Shown here: piece after piece, positions 1 through 9,266 of the stretch
How positions within the stretch are numbered: the first letter of the stretch is position 1
How the letters are laid out: each line of letters begins with the position of its first letter
Origin: Gemmatimonadaceae bacterium
Lineage (GTDB): Bacteria; Gemmatimonadota; Gemmatimonadetes; Gemmatimonadales; Gemmatimonadaceae
Reading direction: 5' to 3'
NCBI GenBank assembly: GCA_025934775.1
Contig: JAICWO010000007.1
Coordinates: forward strand, 186,001 to 250,000
Length of the DNA stretch: 64,000 nucleotides
The notes under the pieces: model-generated
The model's input: the letters and a program-made list of their open reading frames with translations, nothing else
Database searches by the model: none
What the model was told of the DNA's origin: nothing
Position numbers and translations under genes: made by a program

Positions 1-2
1 AC

Positions 3-950
3 GCCCCGGCGTGGAGCGTGCGCGGCTGGTTCCTCGACGCGGTGCGTTGGATGGACGCGCGACTCGCCGACATCGGCGCCGTCCGCACGCGGCCCGTCCG
101 GCAGGTCAAGGGCGTGTGGGCCGATTCCGCCGTGCTCGTCGCCGACTCGACCGCGGGCATCATGTACCTCAAAGCGACGGCGCCTGGCTCGTTGGAGCCG
201 GCGGTGCTCGCCGCCCTCCATGAGCGCGGCCGGCCGATTCCGGACGTCGTCGCATGTGATAATACGAATAACATTATACTGATGCGCGCGGCGGCGGGCC
301 ATCGGGTCGCACCGCCGCGGTTCGCGGCGGCGCTCCGGCAGTTCGGCGACCTGCAGCGAGCGGAGGCATCGGACGCCGGTGAGTGGCGCGCGCTCGGTCT
401 GACGGATCGGGGGCCGCGGGTGTTGCGCGAGCGCATCGAACGCATCTTCGTGGACATTCCCAGCCAATTGCGGCGCGGCGGCGTACTCTCGGACGCGGAG
501 GCGATCGCCCTCGCCGGCTACGTCCCGCGCGCCGCGGCATTGTGTGAGCGGCTCGCCGAGTGCGGCATCCCCGACTCGCTTGTGCACGACGATTTTCAGC
601 CCGGGAATGTGATCGACCTTGGCGACGGCTTCGCGTTTCTGGATTGGTCGGACGTCGCCGTGGCGCATCCGTTCTTCAGTGCGCATCACTTCATCGCGTG
701 CGCGGGCGATGAAGCGCCGGCCTCGTTACGCGACGCGGCGATCGAGCCATGGGTGAGTCTCGTCGGCCAGAGCGCCGCGGGCGCTGCGTTCGATACATCC
801 GCGACGTTGCTCCCCATGTACCGCGCGGTATTCAACGATCGGATGCCCGACCACGCGGCGTGGCTCGCGACCAACCCGCCGCAGGTGGAGCGCGACTTCG
901 CCCGATCGGTTTTCACCACGCTTCTCGCCGCGTTCTCAGCCGGCGGCTGA
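3..950 (+). CDS. Aminoglycoside-phosphotransferase-like kinase (5' truncated by window edge)
   Basis: This is a small-molecule kinase of the APH/choline-kinase fold. The catalytic loop HDDFQPGNV (Asp as base, Asn for Mg) and the later FLDWSD motif (Mg-binding Asp in place of the usual DFG) are both visible in the second half. The frame is open to the left edge. The residues before the first possible GTG (position 18), including PAW and then GWFLDAVRW, match the usual N-terminal W-x-GW stretch of this family, so the true start lies outside the window. The substrate cannot be read from sequence. The 3' end overlaps the tail of the convergent NRPS gene by 15 nt and no terminator lies between them. 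Its position at the end of a lipopeptide cluster allows a role in product phosphorylation or self-protection, but it may be an unrelated neighbour. An AT-rich codon patch lies at about 248-283. Confidence 0.75.
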   Translation, partial: APAWSVRGWFLDAVRWMDARLADIGAVRTRPVRQVKGVWADSAVLVADSTAGIMYLKATAPGSLEPAVLAALHERGRPIPDVVACDNTNNIILMRAAAGHRVAPPRFAAALRQFGDLQRAEASDAGEWRALGLTDRGPRVLRERIERIFVDIPSQLRRGGVLSDAEAIALAGYVPRAAALCERLAECGIPDSLVHDDFQPGNVIDLGDGFAFLDWSDVAVAHPFFSAHHFIACAGDEAPASLRDAAIEPWVSLVGQSAAGAAFDTSATLLPMYRAVFNDRMPDHAAWLATNPPQVERDFARSVFTTLLAAFSAGG

Positions 951-3900
951 TCCGCCGCTCACCGGCGCGATTCGCTCGAGGATCGCGGCGACGATCTTCG
1001 CGTTCTCTGCCGCGTGCACCGTCAGCATGTCGACGTGCGGCCCGACACCCGCGTATTCGTGGACGGCGCCCGTCGTGTGTTCGGTCCATGGCTGTCGATC
1101 CGCTTCCGACGCTGGATTCTGCTCGCCCGCGCGCACGACGTGGACCGCCGCATCGATGCGCCCTTCGTGCGTGAGATCGTCGAGGAAGCGGGCGTACCGG
1201 CGCATCGTTGACGCCATCGCGGTGCGCCCCGAGGTATCGCCGAATCGTGCGCGGAGCTCCGGGTCGCTCACGATCACGTTCTCGAAATACTCGAGATTCT
1301 CGGCGATCACGGCGTCGAGGTCGGCGTCGGAGAGGCGCGCGCGACGCGAGACGACGGCGGCGTCGATCATCACCACATCCGACACCACGCGGCCTCGTGC
1401 GGCGACCGCCTTCGCCACTTCGAGCGCGAGCGGTCCGCCGGCGGAATATCCCGCGAACACGAGCGCCTCCGCGGGCTGTGCCGCGCACACCGCATCGGCG
1501 AGCGACTCGATCGGCGCGGGATCGTCCGCGGGGAAATCGAAAGCGTGCAGCGCGTACGCGCCGAGGCCGGTCGAGAGTGTCTTGAACGCCAAGCCATAGC
1601 CCGCGAGCGGTGGAAAGCAGAAGACCGGCCGCGCGGAGCGATCCCCGAATACCAACGGCGCGACGGGCGGCCGCCGGCCGGCACGCGCCTCCTCCACTGC
1701 CCTCGCCTGCTCGCGGACACTGGTCGCCGTGAAGAGCCGCGCGATGGGGAGATCGACGCCGAGCCGGTCGCGAATCGCCGCTCCGAGCATGACCGCGGAG
1801 AGCGAGTTGCCGCCGCTCTCGAAGAAATCATCGCGCGCGCCGACGGCGTGCAGGTCGAGTACTTCGCGCCAGATCGCGGCGAGGGCGGCCTCGAGGTCTC
1901 CTTTCGGCGGCTCGAACTCGGAGGCTGAGTCGGCGCGTTCGGGATCGGGCACGGGAAGCGCGCGCCGATCGACCTTTCCGTTCGGCGTGAGCGGCAGCGC
2001 ATCGAGGGCGATGATCGCGCTTGGAATCATGTAGCGCGGCACGCGCGATTCGAGGCTCGCGCGAATCGCGGCCGGCGCGGAGCGCAGCCGTCGTGCTCGT
2101 TCCGGGTCGTGCGCGAGCGCGTGCAGCGGCGGCAGCGCCGTTGGGGCCGGGGCATCCGCTCGGGGTTGCGCGCCATCGCGGAGGTCGCGGTTGTCGTGGC
2201 TGTCGAGGCTATCGCGGCGCACCATGAGCACTCGTATATGAGAAGGCTTATCGGCCCACTCGACCGTGACGTCGTAGCCGAACTGCTCGCCAATCCGCCA
2301 GAACCGCTCCGGCTCCTCGCCAGCGTCGTCGAGCGCATCGAGATGGACGCGGAGCTGGTCGACGCGCGCGAAGCGCCCGCTGTCGAGCGCCTCCACGAGC
2401 GCGAGCGCCCGCGCAGTCCGCGCGTTGGGCACGTTGGCGACGCAGAGGCGCTCCGGGCGATCGCGCTCGATCAGCGCTTCGAGCGCGGCGGCTCCGTTCC
2501 ATTCGGCGATCGTGGTCTCGCCGCCATGGATCGCCGACGCATCGTCGAGATGAAGGACGACGTCATAGCGAAAGCGCGTGAGCTCGTTGCGATCGGTGCC
2601 GCGCTTGAGCTGCACGACCGCTCGACTGATGCGCGGAATGCGCGCTTGGAGTGCCGCGAAAAAGCGCGGGTCGAGCACCAGCTCCTCCTCCGCGCGGCGG
2701 CGCTGGCGCACCCGGCGACGCAAGTCGCTACAGCGCGTGTCGGCGCTCGCGCGCGCGAGCTCGATCTCGGCGAGATGCGCATCGAGCAGCGGCAGGGCCC
2801 GCACGTCACCGACGAACACCGCGCCGCCGCGCTCCGTGGCGGCAATCGCGCGCTCGATCGTCGAGACGAGGTACGCCGCGGACGGAAAGTACTGGACGAC
2901 CGAGTTCAGAATCACGAGATCCACCGGCGCGCCGGAGTCGACGATCGCCGGTGTGTCGATCGCGGCAGCGGCCGCGAGCTCGATGTTCGGCAACGCGCGC
3001 GAAGCGACGTGCCGGCGGAGCCGCTGAACCGCCGCGCCGGCGAAATCCGTCGCAATGTATTGCTCGACGTGTGGAGCGATGCCGAAGAGAATCAGGCCCG
3101 ATCCGGCGCCGATCTCGAGCACGCGGCGCGGATGCAGATCGCGAATGCGACTCAACGTCGTATCGAGCCAGAGGCGCATCTGCGCAGGCGGGATCGGCGC
3201 ACCGGTGATGCTGTCGTTCCAACCGCGAACGTCGAACGCGACGTCGACGCCGTCGTCGGTGTCCGCGCGATAGATCTCCTCATACAGCTCGTGCCACTGC
3301 TCGACGCGCGCGCCGTCCGTCGCGCCGGGTGAGTGCCCGTCGTCGACCGTGACCCACGCGATGAGCGATTCACCATCGTCCGCGATCGCGACGACCGCCT
3401 CGCGCACACCGGGTACCTGGCGGATCACCGACTCCACTTCGCCCAGCTCGGTACGTTGGCCGCGAATCTTCACCTGATGATCGCGCCGCCCGACGTACTC
3501 GATCTGCCCATCGCGCAGACGCCGCACGACATCGCCGGTCTTGTACATGCGCCCGCCGCCAGCGCCCGCGAATGGATTCGGCACGAATCGCTCGGCGGTC
3601 TGCGCCCGCTGACCGACGTACCCGTGCGCGAGCGCGTCGCCCGCGAGATAGAGCTCCCCTGGCACGCCTAGGGGAAGGGGTTGAAGGTCTCGGTCGAGCA
3701 CGAACGCCTGCACGTTGTCGACCGGGCTCCCGATGGGCCGGTGCGATCGCTCGCCGCCGCGCGGCCAGACGGCGAACGTGGCGTCGACGGTGGCTTCGGC
3801 CGGACCGTAGAGATTGATGACTTCCGCATCGAGCGCCGCGTGCAGTCGATCGACGAGCGACCAGTCCAGCGCCTCGCCGCCGAGAAAGATTCGCCGCAGC

Positions 3901-6900
3901 GAGTGACATTCGTCGAACCCCGGCGCGCGCACGAGCAGCTCGGCGACGGACGGTACGAGCTGGATGACGCTGATCTGGTGCCGCCGAATCGCCTCGACGA
4001 GATAGCCAGCGTCGGCGTGGCGTCCGGGAGCGGCGAGCACCAGCGGAACGCCGGCGAGCAGCGGCGCCCAGAATTCCCACACCGATGCGTCGAACGTGAC
4101 GGCGGTCTTCTGGAGCACGCGATCGTGCGGCTCGAGGGGGAAGCGCTTCCCCATCCACGTCATGTGGTTCACGATGGCGCGGTGCGGCACGAGCACGGCT
4201 TTCGGCACGCCGGTCGACCCCGACGTGAAGATGATGTACGCGCCAAGCTCGGGGTCGACGACTGGCAGTGACACGTCGTCAGCGGCCGCATCGGCGACGA
4301 TTCCGCCCGCATCCACGATCACCGTGCGCCGCTCGTCGGCGAGTCGAGCCGCGTGAGCCCCACTGGTGATGATGGCCGCCGGCGACGCCGCGTCGAGCAT
4401 GTGGCGCGCACGTTCGTGCGGTTGATCGGGATCGATCGGAGCGTACGCGGCGCCGGCCTCCAGCGCGCCGAGCATGGCGACGACGAGCGCGGCGCCGCGG
4501 TCGAGGAGAATCGCGACCGTGTCGCCGGCGCGAACTCCCCGCGCGACCAACGTGCGCGCCACCATGCGGGCGCGACCGGCAAGCTCGCCGAACGACATCG
4601 TGCCGGAGTCGTCGATCACGGCCGGTGCGGCGTCGATGCCCGACGTGCGCGCGGCGACCAGCTCGTGGACGGTGTGGTGCGGATACGGCGCGTCCGTCGC
4701 ATTCCACGCGTGAATGAGCATATGCTCATCCGCCGCGTCCAGCAGCGCGAGCGACCGCACCGCGCGCGCGGTGTCGCCGAGCGCGGACGACAGCAGCCGG
4801 ACGAATCGGGCGTGGTGCGCTTCGATCGTCGAACGGTCGAACAGATCGGCGGCGTACGCCCAGTAGCCGCGCAGGCCGCCGTCGCGATGCCACAAGTGCA
4901 GCTCGGCGTCGAATCGCACCCAGTGGAGATCGGTGCGCACATCGCCGGTCCGGAGACCCGACAGCTCGAGCTCCGTGTCCGCGAAGTCGTGCACGGCGAA
5001 CGTGAGCTGCACGAGGGGCTGCCGGCTCGCGTCACGCGGCGGGTTGACCGCATCGACGATCGCTTCGAAGGGCACGTCCTGATGATCGAAGGCGTCGAGC
5101 GACGCCTTACGAACGCGAGTCAGAAGCGTGTCGAATGTATCGTCGGCCGCGACGCGCACGCGGACCGGCAGCATGTTGACGAAGAAGCCGATCAGCGGCT
5201 CGAGATGCTCGTGCGTGCGCCCGGCGATCGGGACGCCGACGGTGAGGTCGTCTTCCCCGCTCAGCCGCGACACGAAGGCGAGATAGGCGGCGAACAGCAC
5301 CATGAACGGCGTGCAGTCCTTCGCGCGTGCGATCGACGCGACGCGCGCCGCGAGGTCGGCGGGAAGCTCCGCCTCGACGGTGCCGCCACGGAACGACTGC
5401 GTCGCCGGCCGCGGATGATCCGACGGCAGCTCGGTCGCGCGCGTATCGACGAGATGCGCTTGCCAGAACGCTAATGCGCCGGCGCGCCCCTCCCCGTCGA
5501 GCGCCGCGCGCTGCCAGAGGGCGAAGTCGGCGTACTGCACCGGCAGCGGCCCGAGGGCGGCCGTGCGGCCCTGGCGTCGCGCCTCGTAGCAGGCACCCAG
5601 CTCGCGCGTGAAGATTCCGATCGACCATCCGTCGGCCACGATGTGGTGCATCGTCACGCAGAGCACGTGCTCGGCGGCCGCGAGGCGGACGAGGGCGCAG
5701 CGAACGAGCGGGCCGGTTTCGAGATTGAACGGCGCGCTGAACTGCTGCTCGAGGGTCGTCTCGAGCGCGAGCTCACGCTCTCGATCCGGCAGCGCCGAGA
5801 GATCGACGCGGGTGAGCGCCACGTCGGCCGGCGGGAGAACGAGTTGCGCCGCGCGTCCGCTCCGAACGGCGACGATCGTTCGCAGCGACTCGTGCCGCGC
5901 GACGATGTCGGTCAGGCTACGCTCGAGCGCGGGCGCGTCGATCTCGCCGTGCAGGCGAATCGCGTGCGGCACGTGATACGCCGCGCTGAGTGGCGCGAAG
6001 CGATCGAGGAACCACAGCCGCTGCTGCGCGAATGAGAGCGGCACATCGGTTGGCCGCTCGCCGGCAATGAGCGGCGCGACGGCGCGCTTGTCTTTCGCGC
6101 GCAGGCGGTCGATCGCGTCCGCTTGGTCGCGAAGCACGGGTGCGTCGAACACGAGCCGCAGCGGCATGACGATCCCGAACGCGTCGCGGACGCGCGACGC
6201 GAGCTGCATCGCGACGAGTGAGTGTCCGCCGCGCTCGAAGAAATCGTCGTCATCGTCGATCGCGTCGACGTGCAGCAGCGTTGCCCAGATGCCGGCGAGA
6301 ATGGTCCGCGTCGGGCGCTCCGTCTTCGCGACGGCCCCATGAACGATCGTGTCCGACGCTGCCGGTGACGGCAGCGCGCGGCGGTCCACCTTCCCGTTCG
6401 CCGTGAGCGGGAACGCCTCCAGCGGCACGATCGCGGCCGGAAGCATGTACGACGGAAGGGACGTGGCCAGCGCGTCACGCATCACCGTCGCCGCGGGAAG
6501 CTCGCGCCCAGCGACGTACGCGACGAGGCGGCGTTCGGCCGCTCGCGCACCCTCCGTGATCACGAGCGCCTGCTCCACACCGGGAATCGCTTCCAGCGCC
6601 GTTTCGATCTCTCCAGGCTCGATGCGGAAGCCGCGAATCTTTACCTGCTCATCGGCGCGGCCGAGAAATTCGAGCGTGCCGTTGGGCGCGAACCGTACGA
6701 GATCGCCGGTGCGGTATAGTCGTGCGCCGGCGCGATCACTCCACGCGTCCGGCACGAAGCGCTCCGCCGTCAGGCCTGGGCGGCGCACATACCCGATGGC
6801 GAGACCGTCGCCGCCCGTGTAGAGCTCTCCGGCAACTCCGATCGGCGCGGGTCGGAGGTGTCGATCGAGCACGCGCACCGTGGTGTTCGCGATCGCGGCG

Positions 6901-9266
6901 CCGAGCGGGATCGTCGACGCGTCGGGCGAGAGACACGCCATGTCGAACGTCGTCGTGAACGTCGTGTTTTCGGTCGGTCCGTAGCCGTTCAGCAATCGCG
7001 CCGGCCCACCCGCTGCGGCGACGGCGCGTACCGTCGCGGGATCGACGACGTCGCCGCCGACGATCAGCGTTCCCACTGTGCCGAATGCGGACGGCACTGT
7101 GCGCGCGATCTCGCTGAACAGACCCGACGTGAGCCAGAGCAAATCGATTCGCGATTGCGCGAGTGCGTCTGCGAGCGCGACGGCGTCGAGCAGCGTGTCC
7201 TGTTCGATGGTGACGAGCGTTCCGCCGCGAAGCAGCGCGGCCCAGAGCTCGAGCGTCGACGCGTCGAACGCGACGTTGGACGCGAATGCGACCTTCGGCT
7301 CCGGCGGCAGAATCAAGAAATTCGTCTCGAGCACGAGGCGCGACACGGCGCGATGCGGGACCGCGATCCCCTTGGGCCGTCCGGTCGACCCGGACGTGTA
7401 GATCACGTACGCAACCGCGCCGCCGTCCACGGTCGCCGGTTCGGGTATTGGATCACGAGTTTCACTCAGCGACCGCGCTGTCACACACCGGCATCCGGCG
7501 CAGTGCATCCTCTCTAAGGCGTCGTCGACCACGAGCAGCTTCGCGCCGGCGTCTGCGACGATCAGCCCGACGCGTGAATCGGGCGTATCGATCGCGATCG
7601 GCACGTACGCGGCGCCGGCGCGGAGCACTCCCAGCATGGTGGCCACGAAATCGATGCCGCGACCGAGGCGGAGCGCCACGCGGTCGCCCGGATCGACCCC
7701 TTGCGCGGCGAGTGCCGCGTGCACGCGCTCGGCGCGCGCCGCGAGCTCGTGATACTCGCACGATGCCGTGTCGCGATGCACCGCCGAAAGACTCGGCCGC
7801 GCCCGCGCGCATTGATCGAACAGCGCGTACAGGGTCGCATCGCGCGGGTACGGCCGCGCACCGCCCGCACACGCATCGAGCCGAGAGTGCTCGGCCGCCG
7901 ACAACACCTCGAGATCGCGCAGCCGGCCCGTGGGCCGACGCGCGATCGAGACGAGCGCGCGTTCGACGTGCTCGAGGAATCGCGCGATATGAGTATGCTC
8001 ATACCTCCGCTCGTCGGCGATCGCGGTCAAGCGCAGCCGGTCGCCGGGCGTGGCCACGATCGTGAGCGGATAGTCGGGCCGGTCGACGCCTCGAAGTGGT
8101 CCCACACGCAATCCGCTCACGTCGTCAGCCCCCGCGAGCGCCGGCGCGTCGGGATAATTCTCGTACGCGAACAGGCAGTCGAAGAGGCGTTCGCCGCTCG
8201 CGAGTCCGGCTGCGTCGTGCTGTCGCGCGGCGCTCACGCCACAGTGTTCGTGCGCGTCGCGGACGTGCTGCTGGAGCACGCGCAGCCACTCGTCGATGCA
8301 TGCGTCAGGATGCGCGTCAACGACGATCGGGACGCTGGCGATGAACAGGCCGACCATGTTCTCGACGCCGGGCAGCTCGGCCGGCCGCCCGGCGACGGTG
8401 AGGCCGACGGCGAACCGGTCGCGATCCGCGTACCTCGCGAGCGCGGCGCAGCAGGCGCCGAATACGATCGTGCCTTCGGTGATTCGCGCCGACGCCGCCA
8501 GCGCGCGGACCGCGGCCGTCGTCGCCGCCGAGCAATCGTGCGCGATATCGATGTGCGATTCGCCGCGATCGTCGTGCGCGCGACCATGCGGCCGCGGAAG
8601 CGCGAGCTCGGCGGCGCCGGGAAAGTCGGCGAGCGCGCGCGACCAGTACGTGGTGGACGCCTCCGCCGGCCGCCGCTCGAGCCAATCCACGAACTCTCGA
8701 AATGACCGCGATGGCGGCAGCGACGGTGATGCGCCTGTGCTGAGCGCGGCGTATGCAGCGCGGACGTCGCGCAGCACGATCGCCGTCGACCAGCCATCGA
8801 GCAGCATGTGGTGCGCGGTCCAGATCAACTCGTGCTGCTCGCGCGCGTACTTCACGATCGCGACGCGCATGAGCGGTGGCCGTTTGAGATCGAATCCGCG
8901 CGCGCGATCGGCGGCGAGAAACTCCGTGAGCCGCTCGCCGCGTTCTCCGGCGGGTACGTCGCTCCAATCCAGCTCGGACCACGGCAGGTCGGCACTGCTC
9001 ACGACAGCCTGGATCGGCCGCGCGCGCTTCTCCCAGGAGAACGCCGTACGAAGCGCGGCGTGATGGGCGAGCACGGCGTTCCACGCCGTACGCAATGCGG
9101 GCGCGTCGAGCGGTCCGTCGAGCGTACAGTGTGATTGCGCGACATACGCGCCGCTCCCCGGCTCGAGCAGCGTGTGATACAGCATCCCCTCCTGCGCCGG
9201 CGTGAGGGGATACGCTGATTCAATCCGGCGCGCGGAACGGCGGACCTGCGCGACGGAGTCAGTCAA
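936..9266 (-). CDS. NRPS, terminal protein: C-A-PCP-C-A-MT-PCP-TE
   Basis: About 2776 aa. The order is C (HHMLLDGW near residue 153), A (TSGSTGRPKG near 620), PCP (GGHSL near 1013), C (HHIVADGW near 1207), A (TSGSTGVPKA near 1683), an S-adenosylmethionine methyltransferase (LEIGAGSG near 2050) inserted before the A10 motif NGKVDRRALP near 2425, PCP (GGNSL near 2486) and TE (GYSAGG near 2605). An MT inserted in an A domain normally N-methylates the activated amino acid. By-eye ten-residue codes are DALWIGGTFK for A1, close to valine codes, and DAWQFGLVDK for A2, perhaps Gln-like (low confidence). The first C begins LTPAQEGMLYH, typical of DCL domains that follow an E domain. The TE should hydrolyse or cyclise the chain. 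I chose the TTG at 9266: it overlaps the upstream stop and has GGAGG 9 nt ahead. A longer open frame to 9353 adds only Arg/Ser-rich sequence. Confidence 0.93.
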   Translation of the reverse strand: MTDSVAQVRRSARRIESAYPLTPAQEGMLYHTLLEPGSGAYVAQSHCTLDGPLDAPALRTAWNAVLAHHAALRTAFSWEKRARPIQAVVSSADLPWSELDWSDVPAGERGERLTEFLAADRARGFDLKRPPLMRVAIVKYAREQHELIWTAHHMLLDGWSTAIVLRDVRAAYAALSTGASPSLPPSRSFREFVDWLERRPAEASTTYWSRALADFPGAAELALPRPHGRAHDDRGESHIDIAHDCSAATTAAVRALAASARITEGTIVFGACCAALARYADRDRFAVGLTVAGRPAELPGVENMVGLFIASVPIVVDAHPDACIDEWLRVLQQHVRDAHEHCGVSAARQHDAAGLASGERLFDCLFAYENYPDAPALAGADDVSGLRVGPLRGVDRPDYPLTIVATPGDRLRLTAIADERRYEHTHIARFLEHVERALVSIARRPTGRLRDLEVLSAAEHSRLDACAGGARPYPRDATLYALFDQCARARPSLSAVHRDTASCEYHELAARAERVHAALAAQGVDPGDRVALRLGRGIDFVATMLGVLRAGAAYVPIAIDTPDSRVGLIVADAGAKLLVVDDALERMHCAGCRCVTARSLSETRDPIPEPATVDGGAVAYVIYTSGSTGRPKGIAVPHRAVSRLVLETNFLILPPEPKVAFASNVAFDASTLELWAALLRGGTLVTIEQDTLLDAVALADALAQSRIDLLWLTSGLFSEIARTVPSAFGTVGTLIVGGDVVDPATVRAVAAAGGPARLLNGYGPTENTTFTTTFDMACLSPDASTIPLGAAIANTTVRVLDRHLRPAPIGVAGELYTGGDGLAIGYVRRPGLTAERFVPDAWSDRAGARLYRTGDLVRFAPNGTLEFLGRADEQVKIRGFRIEPGEIETALEAIPGVEQALVITEGARAAERRLVAYVAGRELPAATVMRDALATSLPSYMLPAAIVPLEAFPLTANGKVDRRALPSPAASDTIVHGAVAKTERPTRTILAGIWATLLHVDAIDDDDDFFERGGHSLVAMQLASRVRDAFGIVMPLRLVFDAPVLRDQADAIDRLRAKDKRAVAPLIAGERPTDVPLSFAQQRLWFLDRFAPLSAAYHVPHAIRLHGEIDAPALERSLTDIVARHESLRTIVAVRSGRAAQLVLPPADVALTRVDLSALPDRERELALETTLEQQFSAPFNLETGPLVRCALVRLAAAEHVLCVTMHHIVADGWSIGIFTRELGACYEARRQGRTAALGPLPVQYADFALWQRAALDGEGRAGALAFWQAHLVDTRATELPSDHPRPATQSFRGGTVEAELPADLAARVASIARAKDCTPFMVLFAAYLAFVSRLSGEDDLTVGVPIAGRTHEHLEPLIGFFVNMLPVRVRVAADDTFDTLLTRVRKASLDAFDHQDVPFEAIVDAVNPPRDASRQPLVQLTFAVHDFADTELELSGLRTGDVRTDLHWVRFDAELHLWHRDGGLRGYWAYAADLFDRSTIEAHHARFVRLLSSALGDTARAVRSLALLDAADEHMLIHAWNATDAPYPHHTVHELVAARTSGIDAAPAVIDDSGTMSFGELAGRARMVARTLVARGVRAGDTVAILLDRGAALVVAMLGALEAGAAYAPIDPDQPHERARHMLDAASPAAIITSGAHAARLADERRTVIVDAGGIVADAAADDVSLPVVDPELGAYIIFTSGSTGVPKAVLVPHRAIVNHMTWMGKRFPLEPHDRVLQKTAVTFDASVWEFWAPLLAGVPLVLAAPGRHADAGYLVEAIRRHQISVIQLVPSVAELLVRAPGFDECHSLRRIFLGGEALDWSLVDRLHAALDAEVINLYGPAEATVDATFAVWPRGGERSHRPIGSPVDNVQAFVLDRDLQPLPLGVPGELYLAGDALAHGYVGQRAQTAERFVPNPFAGAGGGRMYKTGDVVRRLRDGQIEYVGRRDHQVKIRGQRTELGEVESVIRQVPGVREAVVAIADDGESLIAWVTVDDGHSPGATDGARVEQWHELYEEIYRADTDDGVDVAFDVRGWNDSITGAPIPPAQMRLWLDTTLSRIRDLHPRRVLEIGAGSGLILFGIAPHVEQYIATDFAGAAVQRLRRHVASRALPNIELAAAAAIDTPAIVDSGAPVDLVILNSVVQYFPSAAYLVSTIERAIAATERGGAVFVGDVRALPLLDAHLAEIELARASADTRCSDLRRRVRQRRRAEEELVLDPRFFAALQARIPRISRAVVQLKRGTDRNELTRFRYDVVLHLDDASAIHGGETTIAEWNGAAALEALIERDRPERLCVANVPNARTARALALVEALDSGRFARVDQLRVHLDALDDAGEEPERFWRIGEQFGYDVTVEWADKPSHIRVLMVRRDSLDSHDNRDLRDGAQPRADAPAPTALPPLHALAHDPERARRLRSAPAAIRASLESRVPRYMIPSAIIALDALPLTPNGKVDRRALPVPDPERADSASEFEPPKGDLEAALAAIWREVLDLHAVGARDDFFESGGNSLSAVMLGAAIRDRLGVDLPIARLFTATSVREQARAVEEARAGRRPPVAPLVFGDRSARPVFCFPPLAGYGLAFKTLSTGLGAYALHAFDFPADDPAPIESLADAVCAAQPAEALVFAGYSAGGPLALEVAKAVAARGRVVSDVVMIDAAVVSRRARLSDADLDAVIAENLEYFENVIVSDPELRARFGDTSGRTAMASTMRRYARFLDDLTHEGRIDAAVHVVRAGEQNPASEADRQPWTEHTTGAVHEYAGVGPHVDMLTVHAAENAKIVAAILERIAPVSGGSAAG
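4714..4729. repeat. Perfect 16-nt AT-rich palindrome ATGAGCATATGCTCAT
   Basis: ATGAGCATATGCTCAT equals its own reverse complement. It lies in the C-to-A linker of the terminal NRPS protein, where it encodes part of DEHMLIHAW. It is the most symmetric of four ATGAG-N(4-6)-CTCAT sites found inside the operon. Confidence 0.6.
7989..8002. repeat. Inverted repeat ATGAG-TATG-CTCAT
   Basis: The arms ATGAG and CTCAT are separated by 4 nt, and the flanking T and A extend the arms to 6 bp. It lies in a different C-to-A linker of the terminal NRPS gene, encoding part of RYEHTHIARF, so it is not a copy of the 4714 site by domain homology. Confidence 0.5.
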
